A DNA stretch of 64,000 nucleotides, taken from positions 620,001 through 684,000 of the forward strand of contig OZ243937.1 in the NCBI GenBank assembly GCA_965214085.1. Reading direction: 5' to 3'. Origin of the DNA: UBA6055 sp965214085. Its GTDB lineage: Bacteria; Chloroflexota; Anaerolineae; Aggregatilineales; Phototrophicaceae. This document shows, in pieces, positions 1 through 8,788 of the stretch (the first letter of the stretch is position 1; every line of letters starts with the position of its first letter). Position numbers and translations under genes: made by a program. The notes beneath the pieces were generated by a model. That model was not told the DNA's origin and did not search any database. It saw nothing but the letters and a program-made list of their open reading frames with translations.

Positions 1-15
1 CCACGAGAGCGCCCC

Positions 16-1011
16 ATGATTAGCTTGATCGCGACAGTCCTGAACGAAGGCGAAAGCATCCACGGCTTGCTGCGGTCGATTGAGCGGCAAACGCGGCCGC
101 CGGATGAGATCGTCATTGTCGACGGCGGCAGCCGCGATGATACCGTCGCGATCATCCGCGGCTATGCAGATCAGTTGCCCTTGCGCCTGCTGATTGAGCC
201 GGGATTTAACATTAGCCAGGGACGCAACCGCGCCATCAATGCCGCGCGGGGCGACATCATCGCGGTTACGGATGCCGGCGTCCGCCTCAACGATGACTGG
301 CTGGAGCGTATCACAGAGCCCTTGCGTCAGAGTCCGGCGCTGAATGCGGTTGGTGGTTTCTTTGTCGCCGACGCGCGGACTCCCTTCGAGATCGCCTTAG
401 GCGCGACCACGCTGCCGCTGGCGCGTGAAATCGACCCAGACTCCTTCCTGCCCAGCAGCCGCAGTATCGCCTTCCGCAAGGCAGCTGCGCTGCGCGTCGG
501 TCTGTACCCGGAATGGCTCGATTTCTGCGAGGATCTGGTTTTTGATTTGCGCCTGCGCCGCGAAGCCGGCCCCTTCGCCTTTGAGCCGGCGGCGATAGCG
601 AATGCTCGTCCGCGCTCAACGCTGCGCCAGTATTTCCGCCAATACTACTTCTATGCCCGCGGCGACGGCAAAGCGAATCTCTGGTTCAAGCGGCATCTGG
701 TCCGCTATGCCACTTATCTGCTCCTGGCGCCGGCGATATTATTGGCGGGCAGCATGATCCACCCGCTGTTGTGGGGCCTGTACATTATGGGCGCGGCTGC
801 CTACCTGCACGGGCCCTATCGCCGCCTGCCCGCGCTGCTGCGCCGCTCCTCGCTTTTCATCTGGCTGTATTGCATCCTGGCGATTCCCTGGCTCCGATTC
901 CTGGGCGATATGGCGAAAATGCTGGGCTATCCTGCAGGCTGGCGCTGGCGCTTAGGGCATCATCCGCCCGATTGGCGCAGCGCAGGCCCAGAGGGCAAGG
1001 ACAGGCTGTAA
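16..1011 (+). CDS. GT2 family glycosyltransferase with C-terminal membrane segments
   Basis: The protein (331 aa) begins with a GT-A fold nucleotide-sugar binding half: the VDGGSRDD block (residues 35-42) and a TDAG metal-site motif (85-88) are typical of family 2 inverting transferases, and ED at about 172-173 marks the acceptor/catalytic side. Hydrophobic stretches near 232-260 and 280-300 should anchor it to the inner face of the membrane. Family members transfer sugars onto lipid carriers or growing polysaccharides; the donor and acceptor cannot be told here. The ATG at 16 follows a GAGAG at good distance, but the frame stays open to the window edge, so a slightly longer N-terminus is possible. 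The next gene has its own promoter, so this is probably the end of an upstream cell-surface polysaccharide operon. Confidence 0.85.
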   Translation: MISLIATVLNEGESIHGLLRSIERQTRPPDEIVIVDGGSRDDTVAIIRGYADQLPLRLLIEPGFNISQGRNRAINAARGDIIAVTDAGVRLNDDWLERITEPLRQSPALNAVGGFFVADARTPFEIALGATTLPLAREIDPDSFLPSSRSIAFRKAAALRVGLYPEWLDFCEDLVFDLRLRREAGPFAFEPAAIANARPRSTLRQYFRQYYFYARGDGKANLWFKRHLVRYATYLLLAPAILLAGSMIHPLLWGLYIMGAAAYLHGPYRRLPALLRRSSLFIWLYCILAIPWLRFLGDMAKMLGYPAGWRWRLGHHPPDWRSAGPEGKDRL

Positions 1012-1035
1012 GACTTTTCAGCCCTATCGTTCGCG

Positions 1036-1064
1036 TTGTTCGCTCATTCCCGCTGGGGTATACT
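1036..1064 (+). promoter_or_regulatory. Sigma70-type promoter for the MerR-like gene and dprA
   Basis: TTGTTC (1036-1041) and TATACT (1059-1064) are separated by exactly 17 bases. The site lies 38 bases before the ATG of the MerR-like gene and after the stop of the glycosyltransferase. Confidence 0.6.
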
Positions 1065-1101
1065 AACGGGTGAATGTCAATGAGATACTCTGCGCTTATC
1101 T

Positions 1102-1728
1102 ATGGCCAATCGCAAAGAAGGCAGTGAATGGGTCAGCCTGCGCCGCGCTGCTGATATCCTCGGTGTACATCCGGCGACGGTGCGCAATTGGGCCGATAGC
1201 GGCAAGCTGCCTTTTCGGCGCACGGCCGGCAAACATCGCCGCTTCAACATCAAGGACCTGGGCGACTATGCCCAAGCCGGCGGCGACCTGGAGCCAGTCG
1301 AGCTGCAAGTAATCATGCAGAGCGCGCTGGGTCAAACGCGCATGCAGGTGGGCAGCGAACGCCTGGAATCCGCTCCCTGGTACGCCGCCATGAGCGACGA
1401 AAGCAAGCAGTACTTGCGCGAGCAGGGCCGCCGCGTCTTAGAAGCCATGCGCAGTTTCGTCGCCGACGGCGCGCCGGACGAGGGCCTGTCCAGCGCCATC
1501 GCCCTGGGCAAAGACTACGCCGAGCGTTTGATCGCCGACGGCTTAACCCTGCCGCAAGCCACCCGCGGCTTCTACTTCTTCAGCGATTTTGTATTAAATT
1601 CGATCCTGACTTGGTCAGAACTGCGCCAGCCGAGCAATTCCAGCGAATGGTCGACGCTCTTGCGCCAGGTCAATACCTATATGCATGCCATGCAGCTCTC
1701 CATCGTCGAATACTATGAAGAGGATTGA
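1102..1728 (+). CDS. MerR/excisionase-type HTH DNA-binding regulator
   Basis: The 208 aa product has an N-terminal winged helix of the MerR/BldC/excisionase type at about residues 10-55, with the characteristic run SLRRAADILGVHPATVRNW followed by a GKLPFRRTAGKHRRF wing. The remaining 150 residues are predicted mostly helical and contain no effector-binding motif I recognise. In the family such proteins bind near promoters and either bend or block them. The frame closes at 1081-1083 upstream, so ATG 1102 is the natural start, although no strong ribosome site is visible. Its last 14 bases overlap the start of dprA, which implies translational coupling and one transcript. The target is unknown. 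Confidence 0.75.
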   Translation: MANRKEGSEWVSLRRAADILGVHPATVRNWADSGKLPFRRTAGKHRRFNIKDLGDYAQAGGDLEPVELQVIMQSALGQTRMQVGSERLESAPWYAAMSDESKQYLREQGRRVLEAMRSFVADGAPDEGLSSAIALGKDYAERLIADGLTLPQATRGFYFFSDFVLNSILTWSELRQPSNSSEWSTLLRQVNTYMHAMQLSIVEYYEED

Positions 1729-2617
1729 CCTCGACGCGGAAGTCTTTCACATCGCGCTGAGCATGTCGCCCAATATCGGCGCGAAGACCCTCGATAACCT
1801 GCGACAGCATTTCAACGATGACCTGGCGGCGGTTATGGCCGCATCGCCAGGGGAGTTGCAGCGCGTGCGCGGCATCGGGGCGAAAACGGCAGCCGAAATC
1901 AGCCGCATGGACCCGCAGCGGGTGGCTGACCAGATCGCATCCTGGCAGCGGAGCGGCGTCGCCATCGAAACGATTCAGCAGAGCCAGTATCCGGCGTCAT
2001 TACGCGAACTGGACGATGGACCGCCGACCCTGTTCCGGCGCGGCTGCTTGTCGCCGGAGGCTTGGAAGCATACCGTCGCTATCGTCGGCACACGCGCGCC
2101 ATCACAAGCTGCGCAATTTATCACGCTTGAGCTGTCGATGAAGCTGGCGCGGGCGGCTTGCACGGTGGTCAGCGGATTGGCGCTGGGCATTGACACCGCC
2201 GCTCATACTGGCTGTCTGTCGGCGAAAGGCGCAACCATCGCCGTGCTTGGCAGCGGCGTGCAAAATATCTATCCGCCTGGCAATCAAGCACTGGCGGAGC
2301 GCATCCTCGAATCGGGCGCGTTGGTGAGCGAACTGCATCCCTATGCTAGCGCCAATGCGCAGCGCTTGGTCTCGCGCAATCGCATCATCAGCGGCTTGAG
2401 CCGGGCGGTGATCGTGGTCGAATCCGCTGCGCAGGGCGGGGCGATGTACGCCGCGCGCTTCGCACGCGAACAGAGCCGGCCTGTCTATACCTTTGACTTG
2501 CCGGCGAGTGGCAACCAGTCGCTGATCAAGAGCGGCGCCATCGCGCTGAAACGCGACGATCCGCTCGATTTTGTGCTCGGCGCGCTGAATGCCGCCGCCG
2601 CCGCGGCGACAAATTAG
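1715..2617 (+). CDS. dprA: DNA processing protein DprA (Smf)
   Basis: DprA loads RecA onto incoming single-stranded DNA during natural transformation. The 300 aa product has an N-terminal helix-hairpin-helix region (SPNIGAKTL and GIGAKTAAEI) and then the Rossmann-like DprA core: VAIVGTRAPS, SGLALGIDTAAH, AVLGSG and YPPGNQ, and the conserved RNRIISGLS and VVESAAQGG blocks. It lacks the extra C-terminal winged helix found in some DprAs. I start it at ATG 1715, which overlaps the upstream gene by 14 bases; an ATG at 1685 in the same frame would add ten low-complexity residues. The TAG stop at 2615-2617 lies inside the target duplication of the repeat element that follows. Confidence 0.93.
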   Translation: MKRIDLDAEVFHIALSMSPNIGAKTLDNLRQHFNDDLAAVMAASPGELQRVRGIGAKTAAEISRMDPQRVADQIASWQRSGVAIETIQQSQYPASLRELDDGPPTLFRRGCLSPEAWKHTVAIVGTRAPSQAAQFITLELSMKLARAACTVVSGLALGIDTAAHTGCLSAKGATIAVLGSGVQNIYPPGNQALAERILESGALVSELHPYASANAQRLVSRNRIISGLSRAVIVVESAAQGGAMYAARFAREQSRPVYTFDLPASGNQSLIKSGAIALKRDDPLDFVLGALNAAAAAATN

Positions 2618-2621
2618 CGCC

Positions 2622-2887
2622 CAGGGCAATCGCATCAAAAAAACCTGATACGAACTCAAATTTAACCACAGAGACACAGAGGCACAGAGAATAGTCTTTT
2701 CGCATAAATATTGTGAAATTGCACTTCAGTTTTGAACCCATTTTATGAAACCTGCCGAACGGTCGAAATATGTAGGGGCGAGACTTGGCTCGCCCGAACG
2801 CACACAGCATTGGAATTCATATTTTGTGTGAGCCAAGTCGTGACTTGCGAGCGACTGTGGTGAAATTATTTTGATGCGATTACCCTG
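2622..2887. mobile_element. MITE-like element, copy A, between dprA and lexA
   Basis: The element starts with CAGGGCAATCGCATCAAAA (2622-2640) and ends with the near-complement TTGATGCGATTACCCTG (to 2887). Inside the left end is the subterminal CCACAGAGACACAGAGGCAC block. It contains a small REP-like hairpin (GGGCGAG..CTCGCCC, 2771-2796). Flanks AATTAGCGCC (2612-2621) and AATTAGCGGC (2888-2897) match at 9 of 10 positions and look like a target duplication. The copy carries no gene. It ends two bases before the lexA operator. Confidence 0.8.
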
Positions 2888-2899
2888 AATTAGCGGCTA

Positions 2900-2935
2900 G
2901 AACATTTGACGCATAAACAAATGTTCGTGTATAAT
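2900..2935 (+). promoter_or_regulatory. lexA promoter overlapped by a perfect inverted repeat
   Basis: TTGACG (2906-2911), an 18-base spacer and TATAAT (2930-2935) form a near-consensus promoter. GAACATTTG (2900-2908) and CAAATGTTC (2918-2926) are perfect complements separated by 9 bases and cover the -35 box and spacer. This is where an autorepressor such as LexA would bind. The spacing differs from the Gram-positive GAAC-N4-GTTC LexA box, so LexA binding is inferred from position. Confidence 0.75.
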
Positions 2936-2999
2936 GTTGCTATATCTGCCTGCCCATGCCCTAGTGGCGCAGGCCGAGTTTAGCCATGAGGACAATTTG

Positions 3000-3680
3000 A
3001 TGAAAGCGTTTAACAGACTTTCTAAGCGCCAGCAACACATGATGCGTTTTATGCATGCCTATACGCAGAAGCAGGGCTTTCCGCCGAGTATTCGCGAAAT
3101 CGGCGAAGAGTGTGATATCGGCTCGACTTCTGTCGTAAACTACAATTTGAACAAACTGGTTGACGCGGGCTATATCGTGCGATCAGGCAAGGTCTCGCGC
3201 GGGTTGCGCATCGTGGGACCGATCCCAGGGGTGACCACTGGCAGGCGCGTGATTGGCGCGGTTAGCCCCCATCGCGTGGCTTTGGTAGGGCGGATTGCGG
3301 CTGGCGAGCCGATTTCCCTGCCCGAAGACATCGGCCACCATATCGAAGAAGACGACTACATCACGGTGCCGCCCAATCTATTGGGCAGCTATGACGCCAG
3401 CGAGGCCTTCGCCTTGACCGTGCGCGGCGATTCCATGATTGACGCCATGATCAAAGACGGCGATGTCGTCATCTTGCGCCGGCAGAACACGGCCGAAAAT
3501 GGCGAGATGGTGGCGGCTTGGCTGCCCGAAGACAATGAAACCACGCTCAAGCACTTTTATCACGAAGGCGACGGCGTCCGGCTGCAGCCCGCGAATCGCG
3601 ATTACGAGCCGATCTACGTGCATCCCGCCAATTGTCAGATTAAAGGCAAAGTGCTATCGGTCATGCGCAGTTTCGACTAA
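3000..3680 (+). CDS. lexA: LexA repressor, SOS regulon master regulator
   Basis: LexA represses SOS genes until RecA filaments trigger its self-cleavage. This 226 aa protein has the N-terminal winged helix (LSKRQQHMMRFM, FPPSIREIGEECDIGSTSVVNYNLNKL) and a C-terminal S24 peptidase domain. The Ala-Gly scissile bond lies in RIAAGEP (about residues 101-102), the catalytic serine in GDSM (about 145) and the lysine in TLKHF (about 184), so it should be cleavable. The start at 3000 is chosen because GAGGA lies just upstream and the domain begins there; an in-frame ATG at 2934 falls inside the -10 box. The gene stands alone and is probably autoregulated through the palindrome over its promoter. Confidence 0.95.
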   Translation: MKAFNRLSKRQQHMMRFMHAYTQKQGFPPSIREIGEECDIGSTSVVNYNLNKLVDAGYIVRSGKVSRGLRIVGPIPGVTTGRRVIGAVSPHRVALVGRIAAGEPISLPEDIGHHIEEDDYITVPPNLLGSYDASEAFALTVRGDSMIDAMIKDGDVVILRRQNTAENGEMVAAWLPEDNETTLKHFYHEGDGVRLQPANRDYEPIYVHPANCQIKGKVLSVMRSFD

Positions 3681-3705
3681 GCGCAGGCGCCGTGGCAACG
3701 CTAAT

Positions 3706-4494
3706 TCAGAAGCCCAATTCTCTTTCCGCGCTCGCGCAGAGGCGCTGCCCGCCGGCGGCCAGCCACTGGTTGAATGTGTCGCTGCTATCGTTACGCGCGA
3801 CCGCGTCGCTATAAATCCCCACCCCCCAGCGATAATAGGCCTGCGTCTCCCGCGACCAATTCTCGCGCGGTTTTGCAAGCACCGAAGCGCCGCCGTTGTA
3901 ACAAGCCAGTGTCAAGCCGATGACACCGCCAGCCGCCTGACCGCACTGCTTGAGGAAGGCGCTGCCTCGCCGCGCGTTGGTGTCTGGCTCGAGCATGTTC
4001 TCGCCCTCGGCAAAGTGAAAGGGCATGACCTGGAACAGTCCTTGCGCGCCGGCGCCGCTGATGACTGTGGGGTGCCCGCAAGATTCGATTTGCATCACGG
4101 TCGCCAGCAAGTGCGGGTCAACCTGGTGCTGCGCCGACCACTGGCTGATTTCCCCCGACCAATGCTGCACGGCCGGGGCGAAAAAATCGGCCAGCTCAAC
4201 TTCGCTGGCGCCGCGCGTCAGGTGAATCGCCGAGCGATAGATTACGCTGGCGATGTCTGCCCAAAAGACGCTCGTAGCCAGCAGCAAAGCCAGCGCGATC
4301 GGCAGCCAGAGCGGCACATAATAGACGCCGCCACGCTTGACAAGCCCACGACCGCCGCGCATCTGCGCCAGGCTAAAGCGCAGGAAGCGCGCGAGATGGC
4401 TGGCATATCGCTTGGTAGCGCGGGCGCAGCGCCCGGCCCATGCCAGGAGCTCGCTCCGCCTGATGCTTGCTATTGTTTTGCGTAGCCTGTTCAA
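3706..4494 (-). CDS. Membrane-anchored lytic transglycosylase (SLT domain)
   Basis: The 262 aa product has a basic N-terminus, one transmembrane helix at about residues 59-80, and an outward-facing soluble-lytic-transglycosylase domain. The catalytic glutamate sits in VMQIESCGHP (E137), followed by the GAQGLFQVMP motif (149-158) and ACYNGG, all typical of family 1 SLT enzymes that cleave the MurNAc-GlcNAc bond of peptidoglycan and form 1,6-anhydro ends. No ATG is available at the N-terminus and translation probably begins at a TTG (4494-4492). Repeat copy B is inserted just before this start, so the original 5' leader was replaced. The gene converges with lexA and ends 25 bases from it. Confidence 0.87.
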   Translation of the reverse strand: MNRLRKTIASIRRSELLAWAGRCARATKRYASHLARFLRFSLAQMRGGRGLVKRGGVYYVPLWLPIALALLLATSVFWADIASVIYRSAIHLTRGASEVELADFFAPAVQHWSGEISQWSAQHQVDPHLLATVMQIESCGHPTVISGAGAQGLFQVMPFHFAEGENMLEPDTNARRGSAFLKQCGQAAGGVIGLTLACYNGGASVLAKPRENWSRETQAYYRWGVGIYSDAVARNDSSDTFNQWLAAGGQRLCASAERELGF

Positions 4495-4508
4495 AGCGCG
4501 CTAGTCCC

Positions 4509-4712
4509 CAGGGCAATCGCATCAAAATGATTATGCGTCGTTCGCCGCGAATAATTACAAAATGTAGGGGCGACATTGTTCGTCGCCCGTGAAATACGAC
4601 CTTCAATCGCGCCTACATTTTCCAGATTGATGTGACAATCGCCAACAAAAGACATTATTCTCTGTGCCCTCTGTGTTCTCTGTGGTTAATATATTTTGAT
4701 GCGATAGCCCTG
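4509..4712. mobile_element. MITE-like element, copy B, with an 11-bp target duplication
   Basis: CAGGGCAATCGCATCAAAAT at 4509 faces ATTTTGATGCGATAGCCCTG ending at 4712. The right subterminal block is the complement of the CCACAGAGAACACAGAGGGC motif seen in the other copies. A GGGCGAC..GTCGCCC hairpin lies at 4563-4589. The flanks are identical, GCGCTAGTCCC at 4498-4508 and again at 4713-4723, so this is a clear insertion. It split the intergenic space between the lytic transglycosylase and the YitJ-type gene. Confidence 0.88.
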
Positions 4713-4723
4713 GCGCTAGTCCC

Positions 4724-4869
4724 CGTTTGCATAGAAGCCGGCTGGCATTTCTGCTACACTTCCGGCAGCGAAGATCGCCTACTTTATTACCATACGCGAT
4801 TCTCACTTGCCCGGTAGCGCAGGCGCGCGCCACTTTCGCGTTCGCGAGCTCTCTCTAAAGTAAGCTGTA
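4724..4869 (+). promoter_or_regulatory. Upstream region of the homocysteine methyltransferase/MTHFR gene
   Basis: This stretch has no gene. A TAAAGT (4856-4861) lies 8 bases before the first ATG (4870) and could be a -10 box of a nearly leaderless transcript. I see no S-box, B12 or other riboswitch motif here. Confidence 0.3.
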
Positions 4870-6762
4870 ATGGAAGACGAGGCGCAGATGACAAAACTGG
4901 GGTTCCGCGAGTGGCTGAGGACGGGCGCGCCCATCCTGGCTGACGGCGCGATGGGCACGATGCTGCATGAGCAGTCTCACGCGCGGGCTGACGCCTGTTT
5001 CGACGCCATGAATGTCGACGATCCCCAGGTGGTGCTGTCCATACACAAAGCCTATATCGCGGCTGGCGCCGACTTGATCGAGACCAATACCTTTGGCGCC
5101 AACAGCTATAAGCTGGCCAGCGCCGGGCGCGATGGCAAGGTCGAGCTATACAATCGCCGCGGTGTGGAGCTGGCCCGCCTCGCCATTGCCGAGTGCGACA
5201 GCGACGATAAATATATCTCCGGCTCGGTCGGTCCGCTGGGTGTGGGCATTTATCCCTACGGCCGTCTGTCGCGGTCGCAGGCGGCAGCCGCTTTCGCCGA
5301 GCAGCTAAGCGCGCTGGTTGATGCCGGCGTTGATGTCGTGCAGTTCGAGACCTTTAGCGAGCACCGGGAATTACTGCTGGCGATAGGCGTCCTGCGCGAC
5401 TTGGATCCCGACATGCCAATCATCGCCCAGGCGACTTTCTATCACGAGAATCTCAGTTACGGCGGCTATCCACCGGCGCGGGTGGCCAACGACCTGCACA
5501 AATCGGGCGCGGATGTCATCGGCGTCAATTGCGGCAGCGGACCGGCCGGCATCGCCGAGGTGCTGCGGCAAATGTGTTACGCTGTCCCTGACGCCGTCTT
5601 TGCCGCCATGCCCAACGCCGGCTTTCCTGAGGCGGTCGGCGGGCGCATACTCTTCCCGGCCACGGCCGAGTATTTCGCCGATTGCGCCAGGACCCTGGTC
5701 AATATTGGCGCCACCTTGATTGGCGGCTGCTGTGGCACGACTCCCGAGCATATCGCCGCCATGCGCGCCGCCCTTGATGAGCCATCGGCGGAATTCGTCG
5801 ATCTGCATATCGGCCAAATCGACATTGAAGACGAAAGCCACCTGGCTGACGCGCCGACCGAATTGTCGCAGCGCCTCGAGGCTGGGGAATTCACCGTGAC
5901 GGTGGAAATGGCGCCCTTGCGCAGCTACCGCACCGACACGCTGCTGCAAGCGGCGCGACGCCTGCGCGCGGCCGGCGCCGACCTGATAAACGTGGCCGAT
6001 ACGCCGGCGGCCCGCATGAAAATGAGCGCCTGGGCTGTGGCTCATTTGCTGCAGGCACAACTCGGCATCGAAACGGTCTTGCACTTCCCGACCCGCGGCC
6101 GCAATATGCTGCGCGTCCAGGGCGATTTGCTGGCTTCCCACGCGCTGGGCTTGCGCAATCTCTTCGTCGTCATGGGCGACCCGACCCGCATCGGCGATTT
6201 TCCCGACGCCAGCGATGTTAACGATGTCGCGCCCTCGCGCTTGATCGGCGTCATCAAGCAGGGCATGAACCAGGGCGTCGACATGGCTGGGCACAGCATC
6301 GGCAAACCCAGCAGCTTCACCGTCGGCTGCGCGCTCAATATGTGCGCCGAAGATATCGACCGCGAAATCCGCATCTTGCGGAAGAAGATAAGCGCTGGCG
6401 CCGATTTTGCGCTGGGGCAGGCCATCTTTGAACCCGAGCGCATCTTGCGCTTTCATCAGCGCTACGAGGAGTTGACCGGCGCTGCCTTTGAATTGCCCGT
6501 CCTCATGGCGGTGATGCCGCTGCAGAGCCACCGGCAAGCGCGCTTCCTGCACAACGAGGTGCCCGGCATCACCATCCCCGACTCGATTATGCAACGAATC
6601 GCTGGGGCCGGCGCGGAGGCGCAGCGAGAAGGGGTTCTCATCGCGCAAGAATTGCTTGAGCGGATGAGCGGATTGATCCAGGGGGCATACATCATCCCCG
6701 GCGGCGATTATGACCCGGCGGCGGAAGTAACGGCTTGGCTAAAGCGCGGGGAAGACACATGA
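4870..6762 (+). CDS. yitJ: Bifunctional homocysteine S-methyltransferase / methylenetetrahydrofolate reductase (YitJ type)
   Basis: The 630 aa protein fuses two enzymes. Residues 1 to about 300 are a zinc homocysteine S-methyltransferase barrel with ADGAMGTML near the N-terminus, GVNCGSGP and GGCCGTTPEH carrying the three zinc-binding cysteines. Residues from about 340 are a MetF-type FAD barrel (VEMAPLRSYRTD, NVADTP, FPTRGRN, VVMGDP, ADFALGQAIFEPE). Such fusions supply 5-methyl-THF and methyl groups for methionine synthesis. A better ribosome site (GAGG) precedes an internal ATG at 4888, giving 624 aa; both starts are possible. The stop codon overlaps the next start in ATGA, so the downstream response regulator is co-translated. 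A full B12-dependent methionine synthase begins at 61687, so the strain seems to have both routes. Confidence 0.92.
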   Translation: MEDEAQMTKLGFREWLRTGAPILADGAMGTMLHEQSHARADACFDAMNVDDPQVVLSIHKAYIAAGADLIETNTFGANSYKLASAGRDGKVELYNRRGVELARLAIAECDSDDKYISGSVGPLGVGIYPYGRLSRSQAAAAFAEQLSALVDAGVDVVQFETFSEHRELLLAIGVLRDLDPDMPIIAQATFYHENLSYGGYPPARVANDLHKSGADVIGVNCGSGPAGIAEVLRQMCYAVPDAVFAAMPNAGFPEAVGGRILFPATAEYFADCARTLVNIGATLIGGCCGTTPEHIAAMRAALDEPSAEFVDLHIGQIDIEDESHLADAPTELSQRLEAGEFTVTVEMAPLRSYRTDTLLQAARRLRAAGADLINVADTPAARMKMSAWAVAHLLQAQLGIETVLHFPTRGRNMLRVQGDLLASHALGLRNLFVVMGDPTRIGDFPDASDVNDVAPSRLIGVIKQGMNQGVDMAGHSIGKPSSFTVGCALNMCAEDIDREIRILRKKISAGADFALGQAIFEPERILRFHQRYEELTGAAFELPVLMAVMPLQSHRQARFLHNEVPGITIPDSIMQRIAGAGAEAQREGVLIAQELLERMSGLIQGAYIIPGGDYDPAAEVTAWLKRGEDT

Positions 6763-7505
6763 CCACAATAGGCGACATTGACCTCAAAGTAGCGCTTATC
6801 GACAGCGATTATTATACGGAGAAAGCCATCCACGCTTATCTCGCCTGGGACCGCCGCACCCGGGCGCTGACGGACTACTCCAGCTTGGAGCAATTCTGGC
6901 AGTCGCTAGAGGGCGTCGCCGCCGCGGCTCATCCCGATGTCATCATTCTCGATGTCAACAATGTCGGCGAGCGCGGGGATATCCGGCGGTCAATTGAGCG
7001 CCTGGCGAAGACCTTGCCCAATGCGACCCTGGTCTGCCTCTCGCATATTGACGACCTCGACCTCTTCTACGCCGCCGCGCAAGGGGGCGCGCGCGCCTTT
7101 TTGCACAAAGAGGATGTTCGCTACTATATTGCCTCGGCCGTATGCCTCGCCAGTCAACTGAACAACGGCGAGCTTTTGTATAGCCAGAGCATGGATAAGG
7201 CGCGCCGTATGCTTACCCACCAGCGCGTGACGCGGCCACTCGCCATCGCGCTGCCGCAGCCCGCGCAATATGAAGGCTTACGCAAGCAAACGCGCAGAAT
7301 TATTGAGCTTTATGCCATTGAGGGCATGCCCGCCGCGCTCATCGCCAACGAATTGAGCCTAAGCGTTCACTACATCCGTGACAATATCAAGGCGGCCTAC
7401 GACGCGCTCGGCCTGCACGAATACGACGACACATTCCTCGCCAATATGAGCCAGCGAGAGCGCGCTTTTATGAAGCTCACGGCTTTGGAGGATCCGCGCC
7501 GCTAA
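6759..7505 (+). CDS. Response-regulator-like protein with receiver-type domain and C-terminal HTH
   Basis: The 248 aa protein starts at ATG 6759, overlapping the previous stop by four bases. The first 120 residues follow the receiver fold: KVALIDSDYYTEKAI, a phosphoacceptor-position aspartate in VIILDVNN, TLVCLSHID, and the AHEDVR-like lysine end FLHKEDV. The rest carries a degenerate helix-turn-helix (IIELYAIEGMPAALIANELSLSVHYIRDNIKAAY) that resembles a LuxR/NarL or sigma-4 type motif. It probably binds DNA and controls transcription, but no sensor kinase is near and the coupling to the methionine/folate gene is unexplained. Confidence 0.7.
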   Translation: MTTIGDIDLKVALIDSDYYTEKAIHAYLAWDRRTRALTDYSSLEQFWQSLEGVAAAAHPDVIILDVNNVGERGDIRRSIERLAKTLPNATLVCLSHIDDLDLFYAAAQGGARAFLHKEDVRYYIASAVCLASQLNNGELLYSQSMDKARRMLTHQRVTRPLAIALPQPAQYEGLRKQTRRIIELYAIEGMPAALIANELSLSVHYIRDNIKAAYDALGLHEYDDTFLANMSQRERAFMKLTALEDPRR

Positions 7506-7515
7506 CCCGCCGGCT

Positions 7516-8541
7516 TTAGGAAATCAGCGCGTCCGTCTCCGAGGGGTCTTCGTCGTCTTGCTGCTGTTCCCGCTGCTTGCGCACCAGCTTCATAGCTTGC
7601 GTCCGCGTCAGCATGACAGATTGGTCGTTCTCGTTCTCCAGCGCTTCCGGCACATGCGCGTGTTCATCTTCCAGGTAGGACTTGATGGCGCCGCTGAAAG
7701 ACTTGACCGGCGCTTCGTCACCGTACTGATGCCGCAGGTCCAGCAGGTTCAGCATCAGCCAGAGGAAGAGATCGCCCTCGGTGCGCGGCGTCTTGCGGCC
7801 CTTGGCCAAGTCGAGCACGTCATATTTTCGGATGAGGTCGATGGCGGGCATATAAATCGTGTGGTACCAATCGGCTGTGGCTTTTTCAGTCGTGAGCGCT
7901 TCGCCCTCCAGCCGCTCCATCACCCGTTGATGCAGGAAGATATGCCCCATGAGCTCATGATAGCGCGACGGCACCGACAGCTCGATCGACTCATGATTGG
8001 GCACTGCGCGCGACAGCCCGGTTTCGTCCAGGAAATTGGCGTAGGCTTCCGCCGATTCCAGCTCTTGTGTACTCATGCCCGGGCGCAGGGGCACGGTCGT
8101 CGGCAGCTCGACAACATGCGCCTGAATGCTCTTGGCGCCCAGCTCCCGCGCTACCGAGACGCGGTGATTGCCATCGCGCACAAAATAGGCGTGGCCCACC
8201 TTGTACAATTCGATGGGCGGCGGGCCCTCCATGCTGTTCGCCAGCGCGTAGACGCGGCTCCAGCGCTCGCGCATATTGCCGCGTTTGGGCAGGAATGTCG
8301 CCGTGAAGTCTTTGTAGCGGCCCACGCTGCCCACGATGTGATCAAGCGGGACGTCGTGCACGCCTTCGTAGTGTTCTTCATGCAAGTGCAGCCGACTGCG
8401 AATCTCGTCGAAACTCATCAATTCGTCGTGCCGGCCCCGCAGTTGGCTCAAGAGTTCCTTCCAGAATACCTTGTTCTGGAGCGACTGGAACTTGTGCTTG
8501 CCCTCGTTGTAGTAGCTGCGGAAATTGTGATCTTCTGCCAT
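7516..8541 (-). CDS. ParB/sulfiredoxin-fold domain protein of unknown role
   Basis: The 341 aa protein contains, at about residues 110-150, a ParB-N/Srx-like segment: PPIELYKVGHAYFVRDGNHRVSVARELG, where the DGNHR block matches the nucleotide-binding GxHR box of this superfamily. The N-terminus (FRSYYNEGKHKFQSLQNK) and the mixed helical C-terminus have no motif that I recognise; the last 30 residues are acidic and glutamine-rich. There is no parA next to it and no helix-turn-helix like that of chromosomal ParB, so it is unlikely to be the partition protein. It starts at ATG 8541 after a GAGG site. It converges with the response regulator. Confidence 0.6.
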   Translation of the reverse strand: MAEDHNFRSYYNEGKHKFQSLQNKVFWKELLSQLRGRHDELMSFDEIRSRLHLHEEHYEGVHDVPLDHIVGSVGRYKDFTATFLPKRGNMRERWSRVYALANSMEGPPPIELYKVGHAYFVRDGNHRVSVARELGAKSIQAHVVELPTTVPLRPGMSTQELESAEAYANFLDETGLSRAVPNHESIELSVPSRYHELMGHIFLHQRVMERLEGEALTTEKATADWYHTIYMPAIDLIRKYDVLDLAKGRKTPRTEGDLFLWLMLNLLDLRHQYGDEAPVKSFSGAIKSYLEDEHAHVPEALENENDQSVMLTRTQAMKLVRKQREQQQDDEDPSETDALIS

Positions 8542-8788
8542 CGCCGCCTCTTTTCATCATCGCGCATTGGCATTTAATCCCAAGCAATTAATATTGCCAT
8601 GGGGAAATCTCGTAAGTGGCTTGATCCCTCTTCATCCGCGAATACGCTCTATATCGCTCATCCCTATCTTGAAACGCGATATCGACCAAGCAATATCGGC
8701 AAGGCTTATTCACATGATAACATATTAGCGTACCCTAGCGGTAATATCGGGCTGAAGGCGGACTGTATTCCGCGCAAAGACAACTCAC

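Noticed and set aside
4632..4817. Short frames reading SLCPLCSLWL-type sequence, also at 33386-33655 and 13797-14057
   Set aside because: They are translations of the subterminal arms of the repeat family, a known source of false small proteins.
7516..8541. Chromosome partition protein ParB
   Set aside because: Only the ParB/Srx fold segment is present; there is no HTH domain, no parA and no parS-like palindrome nearby.
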